Shown: one piece after another, positions 46,578-58,192 of the stretch
Layout of the letters: each line of letters begins with the position of its first letter
Numbering within the stretch: the first letter of the stretch is position 1
DNA from: Synaphobranchus kaupii
Taxonomy: Eukaryota; Chordata; Actinopteri; Anguilliformes; Synaphobranchidae
Assembly (NCBI GenBank): GCA_029718625.1
Contig: CM056383.1
Coordinates: 23,041,930-23,105,929 of the forward strand
Length of the DNA stretch: 64,000 nt
Reading direction: 5' to 3'
Position numbers and translations under genes: made by a program
The notes under the pieces: generated by a model
What the model was told of the DNA's origin: nothing
Database searches by the model: none
Seen by the model: the letters and a program-made list of their open reading frames with translations, nothing else

Positions 46578-46862
46578 GGGGTGCGTCCCAATACTAGAAA
46601 AATGCACGCTCCTTTCCTCCACTACCACCTCCTCTTCTCCGTGCCCCGGAAACGGATCTTTGTGTTTTAATCTAATGTTGCTGATTATATCGTAATTACA
46701 TATTAATGGTTACATATTAATTAATGTCACATTGTATACTGTACATGCAACTACTTGTACTCTAAATGTTCAGGCAGTTTTGCATACTTCTGCATTGGAG
46801 AGGAGTGGTAGTGGGGGAGTGGAGGTAAGGAGGTGTGGAGTGTAGAATATTGGGACGAACCC
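46578..46862. mobile_element. MITE, copy 2 (GGGTGCRTCCCAATA ends)
   Basis: Begins GGGGTGCGTCCCAATACTAG and ends GAATATTGGGACGAACCC. It is the inverted counterpart of 10,985-11,281 and clarifies that copy's extent. CATGG surrounds both sides in inverted form, so the target duplication cannot be read off. Confidence 0.7.
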
Positions 46863-47326
46863 ATGGAGATCAGTTCAGGTGTGGACAGGAAGCTGTTATT
46901 GTAGCTAACATTTCCAACCCAAGTGTTTCTCTTAAGATGATTTCTACATAATAGCATTGGTCTAACTCATAGTTTGTAGTAATGTATAAGGTAAATTAAT
47001 ATAGAAAAAAGTTACATGGTTCACAAGGATTATGGTTTGTTGCAAAATAGCAGAATGGTAATTTGTTGTAAAATTGGTCCTTGCTCTCCAGTTAGGCATG
47101 TTTGAGTGGCATCACCTCTGTCACGGTTTGACTTGCCAATATCAGTGTGAGGCTGTCTGTTTCCATCCATGCAGTAATTCTTGGAGGGAGGAGGGGAGGG
47201 AAGCAAAGAACTGAGGAGGAAACACATAGGTGTAGCAGAGGAGTGGGTAGGGAAGGGAACGGAATGGAAATGGCTGGCTTGTCATCCTGGTTGAGCTCTC
47301 GCTTGTCCGTCCTGCGTCATAATAAA
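46863..47326. other. No recognised feature
   Basis: Intronic sequence with no recognised repeat. Confidence 0.35.
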
Positions 47327-47508
47327 CAGTGGTTCCTGGAGATCTACTCCCCTGTAGGTTTTCATTTCAACCATAATTTGGTGCACCTGATTCTACTAAT
47401 TAGTAGCTGACCGAGATCTCTAGCCTGTTGAATAAGGTGTGCTTTGTTAGGGGTGGACGGAAAACCGACAGGACGGTAGATCTCTAGGAACAACGTTGGG
47501 GACCACTG
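47327..47508. mobile_element. Short MITE, CAGTGGTTCC ends
   Basis: Starts CAGTGGTTCCTGGAGATCTA and ends AACGTTGGGGACCACTG, with inverted GAGATCTAC/GTAGATCTC inside. The flanking 8 bp do not match, so no target duplication can be claimed. Confidence 0.6.
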
Positions 47509-49287
47509 TAAGTTTCGAGGTGCAAATAATTAAAGTGGGCCTGGTCAATCCCCTCTTAATTGCTCTTGTGTATCATCCGCCTAAAATACATAAAGACTTT
47601 ATTGCTCAATTTGCGGACTTCCTCTCCAACACTATGCCCAACTTTGATCGTGTTCTGATCTTTGGTGATTTTAATATTCATGTTTGCTGTCCCGCTAAGC
47701 CTCTCGTAAGTTATTTTATGCATCTGGTTGAGTCTTTTAATCTTGCTCTGCTTACTACCGGTCCCACTCACAAGCTAGGCCATACACTCGACAGTTTTAT
47801 CGTTTGGTTTTCTGATTTTCAATGTGGAAATAATTGACGCTTCTCTGTCAGATCATTGTACTGTTATTTTTGATGCATCGCTGCCTTTCTCTTCTACCAG
47901 ATCTCATCTTCCTGTACGTTGCTCTCGCTACATTAACTCTTCGACTGCCAGTAAGTTCTCTGAAGCTCTCTTAGCTGCTCCCAATACCTGCACTATTGAG
48001 GCTTCTCCCCCCCCATCTCAGCACTGAGGAACTCACTTCCTTATTTAATACCACCTGCTCTTCTATTCTGAATACTGTTGCTCCCCTTAAATTGAAGAAG
48101 CCTAAACCTAAAGGTCTGCCTTGGCTTAATGACACCACAAGAGCCCTGAGGAGGGAGTGCAGAATATCTGAACGAAAGTGGAAGAGTGATAAGCTTCAAA
48201 TTTCCTTTGAAATTTTGAGAACCAATCTTCATAAATATCGAGAAGTAGTTAAGGCTGCGAGAGAAAAATACTTTTCTGACACAATTTCCAAAAACTCTCA
48301 TAATCCCAAGGTCTTATTCAATACCATAAATTCAGTCATTTGCACCGCCCCCAGTACCAGCTCAGATGTGTCCCCTTTTAGAGTTAATTTTTAGAGTTGA
48401 GGGCATTAGAATGAAAATTTCTCCCCCCCACCCGTGACCTAGCTGTCTCACTGGTTTGTTTGTCTAAATTGGACTGTTTCCAACCCATCACGTTACCCTC
48501 CCTTACAAAGATTGTTTCCATCATGAAACCTGCAACCTGCCCCCTTGACATTGTTCCCACTGCCCTTCTGAAGGATGTCTTTGACATAGCCGGTCCCAGC
48601 ATCCGTTCTATTATCAACAGCTCCCTGGCCACTGGTACCCGTTCCAACCTTTTTCAAGCGCGCAGTGGTCCAGCCCCTCTGAAAAAACCCAACGTGGACC
48701 CTACCTTGCCTAGTAACTATAGACCTATCTCTAAACTTCCATTCCTGTCAAAGGTTCTCGAAAAGGTTATTCTCAGTCAATTGCTGCCCTACCTACACCA
48801 AAACAACATCCTGGAAACATTTCAGTCAGGTTTTAAGGCTTACCATAGCACAGAATCTGCCTTGTTAAAAGTGTACAATGATCTGCTCCTCTCTATCGAC
48901 TCCGGTGACTGTGCCATCCTGATTCTTCTTGACCTCAGCGCAGCATTCGATACTGTGGATCATGTCATTTTAATAGTCCGTCTCCAGTACGAGGTTGGTA
49001 TTGATGGCACTGCCCTAAACTGGTTCACATCCTACCTCAAAAATAGAAGCTTCGCCGTCAACATAGGTACTTTCTCCTCTCCCCCAGCTAGTCTCTCCTG
49101 CGGGGTCCCACAAGGTTCCATCCTAGGTCCCATTCTCTTCTCTATATACATGCACCCCCTTGGTCAAATCATTCAAAAATACAACATTTCCTTTCACGGT
49201 TATGCTGATGACACTCAGCTTTATCTCCCCCTGAAACCAAACGACCAGTCCAATCTTTTCAGTTTCTTGAACTACCTTGAGGACATA
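47509..49287 (+). pseudogene. L2/CR1-type LINE ORF2 remnant (A)
   Basis: A decayed non-LTR retrotransposon without 5' or 3' end. The first part is an AP-like endonuclease (ALVYHPPK, then LIFGDFNIHV, and SDHCTVIF in a shifted frame near 47,845). The reverse transcriptase follows with NYRPISKLPFLSKVLEK, FQSGFKAYHSTESAL, LDLSAAFDTVDHV (first catalytic Asp), CGVPQGSILGP and GYADDTQLYL (catalytic Asp pair). The three RT acidic residues persist, but at least three frameshifts or deletions break the frame. It stops abruptly at 49,287 against another repeat. The clade assignment is by motif style only. Confidence 0.85.
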
Positions 49288-50439
49288 AAGGGCCCTATCT
49301 TACACCCGGCGCTAAGCGGCGCTAACCCAAACGCAAGTGTCTTTGCTATCTTACGCCCGGCGCATGGTTCATTATAACACCTTGCGTTCACGTCCTTTAA
49401 CTACCATGTGAACTGGGCATTACAAGTGAACTGGGCATGTTGGTCTTAAGATGGAGTGGCCAGGATTATTTTTGGCGTATTGCTATCTTGAGCCAGCAGA
49501 AAGCGCTTGCGCTAGAACCACCAAAGACCTGGTCTAAAGTCATGTTGCAGTTGTTTACATGTTATTTTAACGGCGCATATAAGTGTGTCTATATAGGCGT
49601 GTGCACAACGTGCGTACACCCTCCTGTCTGTTATTATTGAGTAGGCTATATAAAAAAAAAAAAGCATAATAATAAAAGGGTCCATAGGTCAAAGACCACA
49701 TAGCTACCTGTCCCTCAGCGAAGGGGAATTAAATTTCTTTCAGCCCACTCCATCAACATCCAGGAGATGTGCGATGGTACGTGTAAGGTTACATGTAGGC
49801 TATAGACTATGTGCAATTATCCTGGATCAATCTATGACTTGTAATCTTCTAGGGGGGGACAATCTTCTGTTACGGGACAATGGCTATCCATTAAAAATGG
49901 CTTTCCATTTGCTGATAACACCTATATCAAGCCTAATGCAAGAATTGTCATTTACACCTAATGCATGAATTGTCATTCAATGGCAAACTCGCGCACTGCA
50001 ATAGACGGACATTTGAGTTCTGAAAATTCGGTTCAGATGTCATTACAATACAGCTCTCTAGACGTACAGCCTGTAAGTAAATAGAATGGTTTTGACTGAA
50101 AAAAGTTCAAAACCTTGTTCAGTGAATATTGCATTTATTGTTTTTCAGATAGCCTAAGCTACAGCGGATTCGCTGTGCATACGGTTTTTTCCATAGCCTA
50201 CGGTTAAACAACGGAGATAAATGTCACCGTGTTAACTGAATTTGAACCTTAGTATTCTTCGTCATATTTTTTAAATTACAGTGACCAGGTTTCCATACTC
50301 TCAGCTTATTAAAACCCAGCTGATTTCACCTGTTATTTTTTAACTGAACAAAACGATTTGTAAGAGAATTAAGCGTCTAATTCGAAACAAAAACAAATTT
50401 GCAGGACGTTACACAATTCACAATTAATTTTAATTAGAG
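49288..50439. other. Truncated repeat (AGGGCCCTATCTTACACCC) and unassigned sequence
   Basis: From 49,288, AAGGGCCCTATCTTACACCC and GGCGC motifs look like the left end of a common fish DNA element. The right end was not found, and the rest up to 50,439 is unassigned. Confidence 0.35.
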
Positions 50440-50513
50440 TGATGGTTTAAGGCTTGTTTGAAACGTCAGATCCTTGATGACTTAGAGCCATTTAGCCAAC
50501 CATGTGTTCCATA
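50440..50513 (-). repeat. Fragment of the palindromic core
   Basis: 74 bp equivalent to one arm of the core (GAGTGATGGTTTAAGGCTTG ... CCAACCATGTGTTCCATAC), cut off exactly where LINE B begins. Confidence 0.75.
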
Positions 50514-50711
50514 CCTCACTGTCTATTGTTTGTTCCTGTCCGTTTTCTGTTTCCTGTCAGCGTCTCCAGTTTGCCCGCGCGACAGAGCTTGGAGTTTGAA
50601 AATAGTCGGCTCGATTTTGGCATTTTATCATTATTTTATTATTTTTAGTACGATTCTAGTTTATTATTTTATTTTATTTATATATATATATATCTCGCTC
50701 CTAGAAACAAT

Positions 50712-51593
50712 ATGGATACTTCCCTCTCCCCTGTCAACGAAGACGATAACAGGGGATTTGAGGCTTTTAAATGCGCCATGTGCAGCATGTATAGGGTTTT
50801 TCTCAGAGCGAATGAGGATGACATGCTTACAATTGAGGTTATATTAACCATGGGCGAGACCTTCATTTGCGATGGATGTCAAAGAAACATTAAATTACAG
50901 GACGCGGCTCTCCAGCTACAGCGGCAGCTAAAGGAGAGCGATAAGCTGATAGCGGACATGCTAGCGGATCATGCTACACCCCCGAGGCAGTCTGAAGAGC
51001 AGGGCTGCCCGGTATGCTCCAAGAAATGCCCCGCCTCATCGGAGATGTGGTCCGAGGTGGTGTCGAAAGGGAGGCGTAGGCGTGCGGAAAGGATTTTGCT
51101 TCCTCTCTTCTCCCCCGTGGAAGAACCGCCAGTACTTCTTCGAAACGCCTTTGCCCCACTATCGGGCGATGTACCGCCCCCCGGTTCATCCTCTACCGCC
51201 GTTGACAACGTTACCACCTCTGCGTTGCATGGCTGCGATCCAGTTGTATCGGTGGCTGCCCCTACTCCCCGTCATTGTTTAGACACTCTGCGTGAGCCGA
51301 ATGAGGGGGTGATAGTCATAGGCAGCTCGATTGTCCGGGATATAAACCTGCCGGGAGCAAAGACCTTTTGTTTCCCAGGAGCTTATGTCTTACATATTGA
51401 TAGACAAGTTCCTGCGGTGCTACAACAGCACCCAGATGCACATCTACTTATTGTGCACGTAGACTCGAACGATATTAAATTAGGGGAAACTGAAACTTTG
51501 AAAAAAGACTTTGAGCAGCTTTGGAACACTGCAACAGACTCTAAAGCGTTTTCTTCTTTCGGGACCCCTGCCTACACATGGCAGAGGATGTGA
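50712..51593 (+). pseudogene. LINE B ORF1 with zinc finger and SGNH/esterase-like domain
   Basis: About 290 open codons from MDTSLSPVNEDD. Residues ~19-57 hold CxxC pairs (FKCAMC ... FICDGC), a PHD/RING-like zinc finger, followed by a short coiled-coil-like LQLQRQLKESDKLI and another CPVC. The C-terminal part reads VIVIGSSIVRDI (block I Ser) and LLIVHVDSNDIKL (block III, normally GxND; the Gly is Asp here). These are the esterase-like signature of ORF1 proteins in some fish L2/CR1 LINEs. A frameshift near 51,545 moves the end into the frame that runs on to ~51,660, where the SINE is inserted. ORF1 products bind RNA and act as chaperones. The altered block III and the shift argue against function. 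Confidence 0.75.
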
Positions 51594-51667
51594 ATGCTTT
51601 AGTAGAACTTTTCAGTTGGACCAATGGCTGAAATCATTCTGCAATGCAACAGGTACTGATTTTATTG

Positions 51668-52078
51668 ACAAATTTTTTTTATTTAAAAAAAATTTATTTC
51701 TGATTTTTCCCCATTTTCTCCCAATTTAGTAGCCAATTGAACCCCTATTCTGTCAATTATCCCCGTGTGTAGCAACCGCTAGAGAGAATCGCCGCCACAA
51801 GCCCTGTCAGTCGGTAGTAGGAGAGAGGACGCCCCGCCCCTTCCAGGACGCGGCCCCTCCAAACCTGACCGTGACCCCAACTCGCCCAGGGCCGCATCTG
51901 CGCACGACGACTCTCTCTCCGAGCCCCTCCCGCCGGGAGCAGCTGCCAATTGCTGCTCCCTCAACCACCGGCCATGCTCGGAACTGGCAGGACCGGGGAT
52001 CGAACCCCCGATCCTCGGGGCGCAACTGCACAGACTGAAAAGTCGGTGCCTTTGTCCGCTACACCACCGCGGCGGCTT
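51668..52078 (-). mobile_element. tRNA-derived SINE inserted antisense in LINE B
   Basis: On the minus strand it starts GCCGCCGCGGTGGTGTAGCG (A-box region TGGTGTAGCGGACAAAGG), with B box GGGGTTCGATCCCCGG at ~51,995-52,010. A GC-rich body follows, then a 3' part AATTGGGAGAAAATGGGG and an A-rich tail near 51,680. The target duplication TTATTGACAAATTT / TTATTGACAATTT brackets it. Only the GC-rich body stands out from the AT-rich LINE. Confidence 0.87.
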
Positions 52079-52084
52079 ATTGAC

Positions 52085-53878
52085 AATTTTTGATTGTTTT
52101 TATATTGTTTCTCGATGCGAGAATGAAGTAGACGATATAGTTTTAACTCCTTGTACCTTCAGAGCACGCAGACATGGATTGGGACTGTTGTGTTATAATG
52201 TGAGAAGTCTAATGTCTAATGACTATTAGTCTGGACACTACAGACGGATCCAGATATTTTTTATAATCAATGAATCATGGCTAAATGATACAGTTATGGA
52301 CACTGATATTACTTTAAATGTTTACAATGTTTTTAGGTGTGATAGAAAATTAAGAGGGGGCGGGGTGGTTATGTATGTGAAGTCCACCTTCAGAGCTATG
52401 TTCTCATTTAGATTCTTTAGAGAACAAGACGTATTGGAGGCCATAAATACAAAGAAATCGAAGGGGGAAGATCAATTAGACCCTATTTTTCTACGAATGG
52501 GGGCCCCATTAATTGCTAATCCATTAACAAATATTTTTAATCTATCACTCATTACTGGTGCTATTCCTGATGTTTGGAAATCAGCACATGTTCTACCTCT
52601 ATTTAAAGGGGGTGCACCCAGTGAGCTGAATAATTACAGACCTATTTTTAAACTCCCTTGTTTGGCAAAAATTTTAGAATTTTTAATAAATCTGCAACTA
52701 TGCTCTTTCCTATCCAGGAATAATATTTAAAATCAGTTTCAGTCTGGTTTCAGACCTGGCCACAGTACCATATCAGTAGCCTCCCTGGTCATAAACGACA
52801 TCATAAATGCATTAGATAGCAAACAAAAATGTGCAGCCCTTTTTATAGACCTGTCCAAGGCATTTGATACGGTTGACCATTCAATACTTTTGACCAGGTT
52901 GTCCTCCATTGGCCTAGATGGAAATGCTTTAAATTGGTTTAGCAATTACCTCTCTAACAAGACCCAAGCTATTGTAATAGATAAGATGAAGTCACCCTTT
53001 CTAAAGGTCAATAAAGGGGTCCCACAAGGATCCATCCTGGGCCTGTTATTATTTACCATTTATATAAACGAGATTGCCTCTAAAGTAGAAAATTGTAATG
53101 TTCATTTCTACGCCGATGATACCGTAATTTACTCATCGGCATCCACAAGCAGACAAGCTCTCACTTATATACAAACTGCTTTTAACAGTATTCAATTAGA
53201 ATTGGCCAGTTTGAAATTAGTTTTGAATGCAAATAAAACAAAGTATATGTTTTTCTCCACACATAATGTAGACCCTATGGATGCTCATTTATTTACCTTG
53301 AATAATATTCAAATCGAATGCGTCCAGAATTATAAGTATCTGGGTATCTGGTTAGATCATGATTTTTCATACAGGTCACATGTGGCTAATCTAACAAAAA
53401 AACTTAAACCTAAACTTGGCCTTCTTTTTAGAAACAAGTCTTGCCTCTCCTTGGTTAGCAGGACAAAGATTGTGTTCAGGCCACAATTTTACCAGTACTT
53501 GATTATGGGGATGTTTTATATATGCATGCCCCCACTTGTGTTTTAAAACCCTTGGATGCCATATACCATAGTGTATTGCGCTTTATCACAGGTGACTGCT
53601 TTAGAACTCATCACTGTGACTTGTATAAATCAGTAGGCTGGTCCTCCTTAGAGCTACGGAGGAAGCAACACGGTATTGTATTTGTTAATAAAGCGTTGCT
53701 TGCGAAACTCCCTCGCTATTTAACAAAACATATTTGTTTTAAGGTTTCAAAATATAATACTAGAGCTCAGGACTGGATTACTTTAGATATACCTCGATTT
53801 AGAACTGAACTGGGTAAAACTGCCTTCAGTGTTTCTGCGCTCAAATTGTGGAATGAAACCCAGGAATCACTTCACTGA
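52085..53878 (+). pseudogene. LINE B ORF2: endonuclease remnant and reverse transcriptase
   Basis: The start of the endonuclease is seen as GLLCYNVRSLMS, then SWLNDTVMDTDITL and RGGGVVMYVKSTF. The rest of that domain is deleted, and the frame runs straight into RT sequence. The RT motifs are NNYRPIFKLPCLAKILE, FQSGFRPGHSTISVA (after a stop at ~52,730), FIDLSKAFDTVDHSIL, KGVPQGSILG and HFYADDTVIY, then NYKYLGIWLDHDF. The C-terminal part (53,522-53,878) reads LDAIYHSVLRFITG ... FSVSALKLWNETQ in another frame. All RT catalytic acidic residues remain, but the stop, frameshift and deletion make it inactive. Confidence 0.87.
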
Positions 53879-54012
53879 ACTTCACTGGTATCTGTTGAAC
53901 ATTTTAAGCAACTGGTTTTTAATTTATTAGAGAAGGAAGGTACATGTACCTGCATGGCCTAATCATCCGTGTTCTTTCCTCAGGATGCATCCTATGATTG
54001 TGGGCCTGTATA

Positions 54013-54650
54013 CAGTGCATCCGGAAAGTATTCACAGCGCTTCACTTTTTCCACATTTTGTTTTGTTACAGCCTTATTCCAAAATTGATTAAATTCATTT
54101 TTTCCCTCCAAATTCTATACACAACACCCCATAATGACAATGTGAAAAAAGTTTTTTTGAGATTTTTGCAAATTTATTAAAAATAAAAAATAAAATTTCT
54201 CATTTACATAAGTATTCATACCCTTTGCTTTAACGTATTTTTAAAGTATCATATTTCATATTTGGTCGCATATCCTTTACATGCTGTTACTTCCTGAAGT
54301 CTGTGACCATCAACATCAAAAAACTGGCGATATCTTATTTTCAGGTACTGTTACAAGCGATACTATAACCTCTCTGCATTTGAATGGATCTCTATGGAAA
54401 TTGGGGGGTGAGACTAGATTCAGCTGTAAATTACACTGGTACAGTATGGAACACATGGCTGGCTAAATGGCTGTAAGTTATCAAGGGTCTGAGCTATCAA
54501 ACGAGCCCCAAACCATCACTCTGTTGCCAGATATGGAGTAGATGTGGATGGATCACTGCAAGGGTTATTTCTCCGGACTCATTTTCCTATAGAACTCTAT
54601 GGGGAAAAAAGTCAGGAGAAACAACCCTTAAAGTGATCCATCCACAAATA
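54013..54650 (+). mobile_element. Half of a palindromic Tc1-ended element (left arm)
   Basis: Starts CAGTGCATCCGGAAAGTATT beside TA (54,011-54,012). A ~230-bp Tc1-type terminus (ATTATGGGGTG-type inner motifs inverted relative to 32.8 kb) leads into the core at CATATTTGGTCGCATATCC (~54,257). The core continues through the centre (CCTATAGAACTCTATGG, ~54,590) and only ~50 bp into the other arm before breaking at 54,650. It is the complementary half of the copy at 32,330-32,935. Confidence 0.8.
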
Positions 54651-55650
54651 TGATTTTAAGTTACTTTTTACTTGACAAGTGGTGACATATTCTATCATAA
54701 TCAGTCGGAAGTCGCAGTTTAAAAATATAGTTTTGAAGCTTTTGAACGTAGCATGACAAGCTAGCGCCGTAGCTTCGCGTCGTTTTCACTTGCCAGCTTT
54801 CACCATCAGTCACACAATCACATTGGCTGCTTTCAAGGCGACAAATGAATTGGGTTTAATCTGATTTTACTTGAAAAATATCATGGCTTTCATGATATGC
54901 ATGTTTTAATGTCAAATGCATTGTGAAAATATCGCTTTGAAGCTTTCAAGAGTCATATCACAAGCTAGCACTGGTCCTTTGCATATAGTTTGGAGCCACC
55001 TTGTAGGCTAAGCAGTCACACAATAACATCAGCTACTTTCGCGGCGACAAGCTAATGTAAGTTGTTCGGTTTTATCATTTTACACAAAAGATGTCTGCTT
55101 TCATGATCTGTGTATGTTAATGTCATCTTCAGTTTAAAAATATAGTTTTGAAGCTTTTAAACGTAGCATGACAAGCTAGCGCCGTAGCATCGCGTCGTTT
55201 TGTGTAGCCACCTTTCACTTGCCATTACCAGTCACACAATCACACCGACTGCTTTCAAGGGGACAATTGAATTGGGTTTAATCTGATTTTTCTTGAAAAA
55301 TATCTTGACTTTTGATATGCGTGTTTTAATGTCAAATGCATTGTGAAAATATAGCTTTGAAGCTTTCAAAAGTCTTATCACAAGCTAGCACTGGTCCTTT
55401 GCATATAGTTTGGAGCCAGCTTGTAGTCACACAATAACATCAGCTAATGTTACTTTTGCGGCGTCAAGCTAATGTAAGTTGTTTATTTATTTATCTGAAT
55501 TCATATACCTTAAGGCTATTCTATACTTTCTGTTGCTTAGTGGTAAAAGTAATACAATGAACATTATTTCTTGATCTGAACTTTAGCATAGGCTGCCTAC
55601 CGTTTTATTAATAAAAGCATATTTTCTGTACAAAATTATGGCTGCTTTGG
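54651..55650 (-). mobile_element. Partial hAT-family copy with 415-bp tandem duplication
   Basis: CAGTTTAAAAATATAGTTTT...CAAGCTAGCGCCGTAGC occurs at 54,715 and again at 55,130, a 415-bp tandem repeat. The whole block is the inverse of parts of 56,650-59,240. For example, AGCACTGGTCCTTTGCATATAG here appears there as its complement. Hence it is an inverted, end-less copy of the hAT element to its right. Confidence 0.65.
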
Positions 55651-56545
55651 AACTTCGGACATCTAAACAAAGGCTATAGGTCTATTAGGCCTACCTGAAC
55701 CATGAGAAGTATTAACGCTGGCTATAACTCTTCATGACAAAAAAGCTTTAGGTCTACAGGCAAACAGGCAGTGTTTAAGGAATCGGACGATCCCCCCCCT
55801 GAAAACATAAATAATGCCTACACATTTTTACCTTCTTCTTTGAAATGTCGAGGGTTTCGGCGGTGAATGCCCAAAACTGAGAAATTTGGAATTTGGAGTG
55901 TGTTATGCAGAAATTTTTCACCACCCCCTCTCCACTCTCTTTCTCTCATTTGTTGAGCTTGGACGCTGCCATCTGTGAAACCTGAGCGTGACGCCTACAT
56001 TTTTCAAGTACATCTCTAAAAATAATGGGTTTTTAAGGTTTTTAAGCGGCTTTGCGTTCTTGCATACTAAGTAGTATATTCTTTTTAGTGCACTTGGAAG
56101 TACATACTTACACATACTCGAGTACGCAAATATGCAATTTGAGGCACAGCCAAAGTGACACATACTCGGGGGAAAAAAAAAAATCTAAACCTAATGCATG
56201 TGGCTGACCCTGAGATAAAGTATATTTATAATTGGTGTACTAAAGTATAAGGAAAGTTTAAAGGCCATGATGGCAATATTTCTAGGCTAATCTCTGGGCA
56301 ATATTGCCTTCAAGAAGGATGGAGATAAGCAAATGAGACAAATCAGTGAGGAAAACATGGTGGGCTCTAATGTGGTGACAAAATGCTGTTGGTCACATTT
56401 GTGGGCAAAATTGCCCATTTGCACTGCCTCAAGAAGTTGCCTGTGTATCATCACCTGAATCTTTACTGGAATTAAAGTAAGATCCTAGCCGCAAATCAAG
56501 ATCCCTGTTGGGAACAAATAAAGGGATGAATTAATACTGACAAAC
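55651..56545. other. No recognised feature
   Basis: Spacer between two inverted repeat blocks. Contains short AT tracts and no recognised coding or terminal sequence. Confidence 0.35.
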
Positions 56546-58146
56546 TAGGGATGTAAATAACGAATAATTTGGTATTCAATTACTCACTTTCTCTATTCGA
56601 ATAGTATTCGGTTACTCGTTTGAAGGGAAGGGGGGGGGTGTAGGCAGAAGAAAGAAATGACAGTAGCCTATGCTAAAGTTCAGATCAAGAAATAATGTTT
56701 GTTGTATTACTTTTACCATTAAGCAACAAAAAGTATAGAATAACTTGAAGGTATATGAATTCAGATAAATAAAAGAAATAAAAAGATACATTAAAATGCG
56801 TTAAATTGCAAATAACGAAAATATCAAAGCATTGTTTTTTTCTTTTCCATTTAACTCAGTTTAAATACAAGCTGCAAACAAACGTGGGCTGACAGCTAGA
56901 TAACTTAGCTAGTCTAACTTACATGTTTTTGTTCAAAAATATTAGCATGTCGACATGCTCCGGAGTCAAACGTGTGCGTAGTCTATTGACCGTTATACCT
57001 GCGGCTGAGCGGCTGCACAATGTTGATATGGACCATTGTAGTGACCTGCTCCATCAAAATCAGTCGCACTGACCCCCAAACACATTTTGTGCTTTATATA
57101 CTACCTGAGATCACCAAAATGATCTCTCTAATCCAAATATCAAGCGAGTTATGTCGCTTTACATTTGGAATGCCGTCGAACCATGTTTTTGAGAAAAACG
57201 CCTTCAAAGTTTAGCCACGAAAGTTACTAGCTAGCTATGTGTTAACGTTTCTGGATAGAGCTGGGTCTCATCACCGAACTCCGGTGTTTTGTCCTGTTAC
57301 ATTTAAATGCTTCAAAACTATATTTTTAAACTGAACATGACATTAACATACACAGATCATGAAAGCAAAGACATCTTTTGTGTAAAATGAGATAAAACCG
57401 AATAACTTACATTAGCTTCTCGCCGCAAAAGTAGCTGATGTTATTGTGTGACTGCCTAAGCTGGCTCCAAACTATATTCAAAGGACCAGTGCTAGCTTGT
57501 GATATGACTCTTGAAAGCTTCAAAGCTATATTTTCACAATGCATTTGACATTTAGTTTTCTGTAGTGCAATGAATGTAGGCTATAAAGCATGTTGATTCG
57601 CTTCGTAGTAGCCTAGCTTGTATCTGCTTCCTGACGAGAAGCAGGAAGTAACGTTGGCGAACAAGCTTGATTGGACAACGCATATTTCCCAGGAATCTTA
57701 GCCAGAAAGAAAACAATAGATACTACTAAAAGTACATACCAGAGATTATTCTTCTTCTTATTATTATTATAATTAAAAGTGTTTGCAGTAAGCTACATTA
57801 TCAGCAGAGTAGCGTAGACTAGAGCCATATTCGGAGGCTATTGTTTTTTTAAAGTGACTAACCCTGAATCAGATATGTTTGGGGAATTGGCGGTTTATAA
57901 ATCCGATCTCTTGAAGGCTTGCAGCTTAAAAGAGGCTATCATCAATTCTTAATGTAGGCTATTATTGTAAATTCTTAATTTTCCTAGTAGTTAATTTTAT
58001 GGTCACCTTGTGTTATGTGTGTAAAGGATAAAATGAACAGAGCTGAAGTGAAGAAATGAATGAATAAAGAAATGTTGGCTGAGGCAAGGGTAGGTTGAGG
58101 TTCGGTTTCCACAGTCAGTCAGTCATGACCGCAAGAGCAGAGCGTA

Positions 58147-58192
58147 ACACCCTCCCCAAACCAAGAGCGAGCGCCCGGTTTGGGGAGGGTGT
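58147..58192. repeat. Perfect 16-bp stem hairpin
   Basis: ACACCCTCCCCAAACC and GGTTTGGGGAGGGTGT are perfect inverses around a 14-nt loop (AAGAGCGAGCGCCC). It lies just upstream of a family X-like segment. It could be a short element end pair or an RNA hairpin. No terminator-like role is expected in this context. Confidence 0.9.

Larger units (their letters stand above)
50514..53998 (+). mobile_element. L2/CR1-type LINE (B), near full length, inactive
   Basis: A two-ORF non-LTR retrotransposon on the + strand. It has a ~200-bp leader, ORF1 (50,712-51,593 onward), an antisense SINE (51,668-52,078), then a truncated endonuclease and the reverse transcriptase to 53,878, followed by ~120 bp of 3' UTR. 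It abuts a Tc1-type end at 54,013. Confidence 0.85.
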
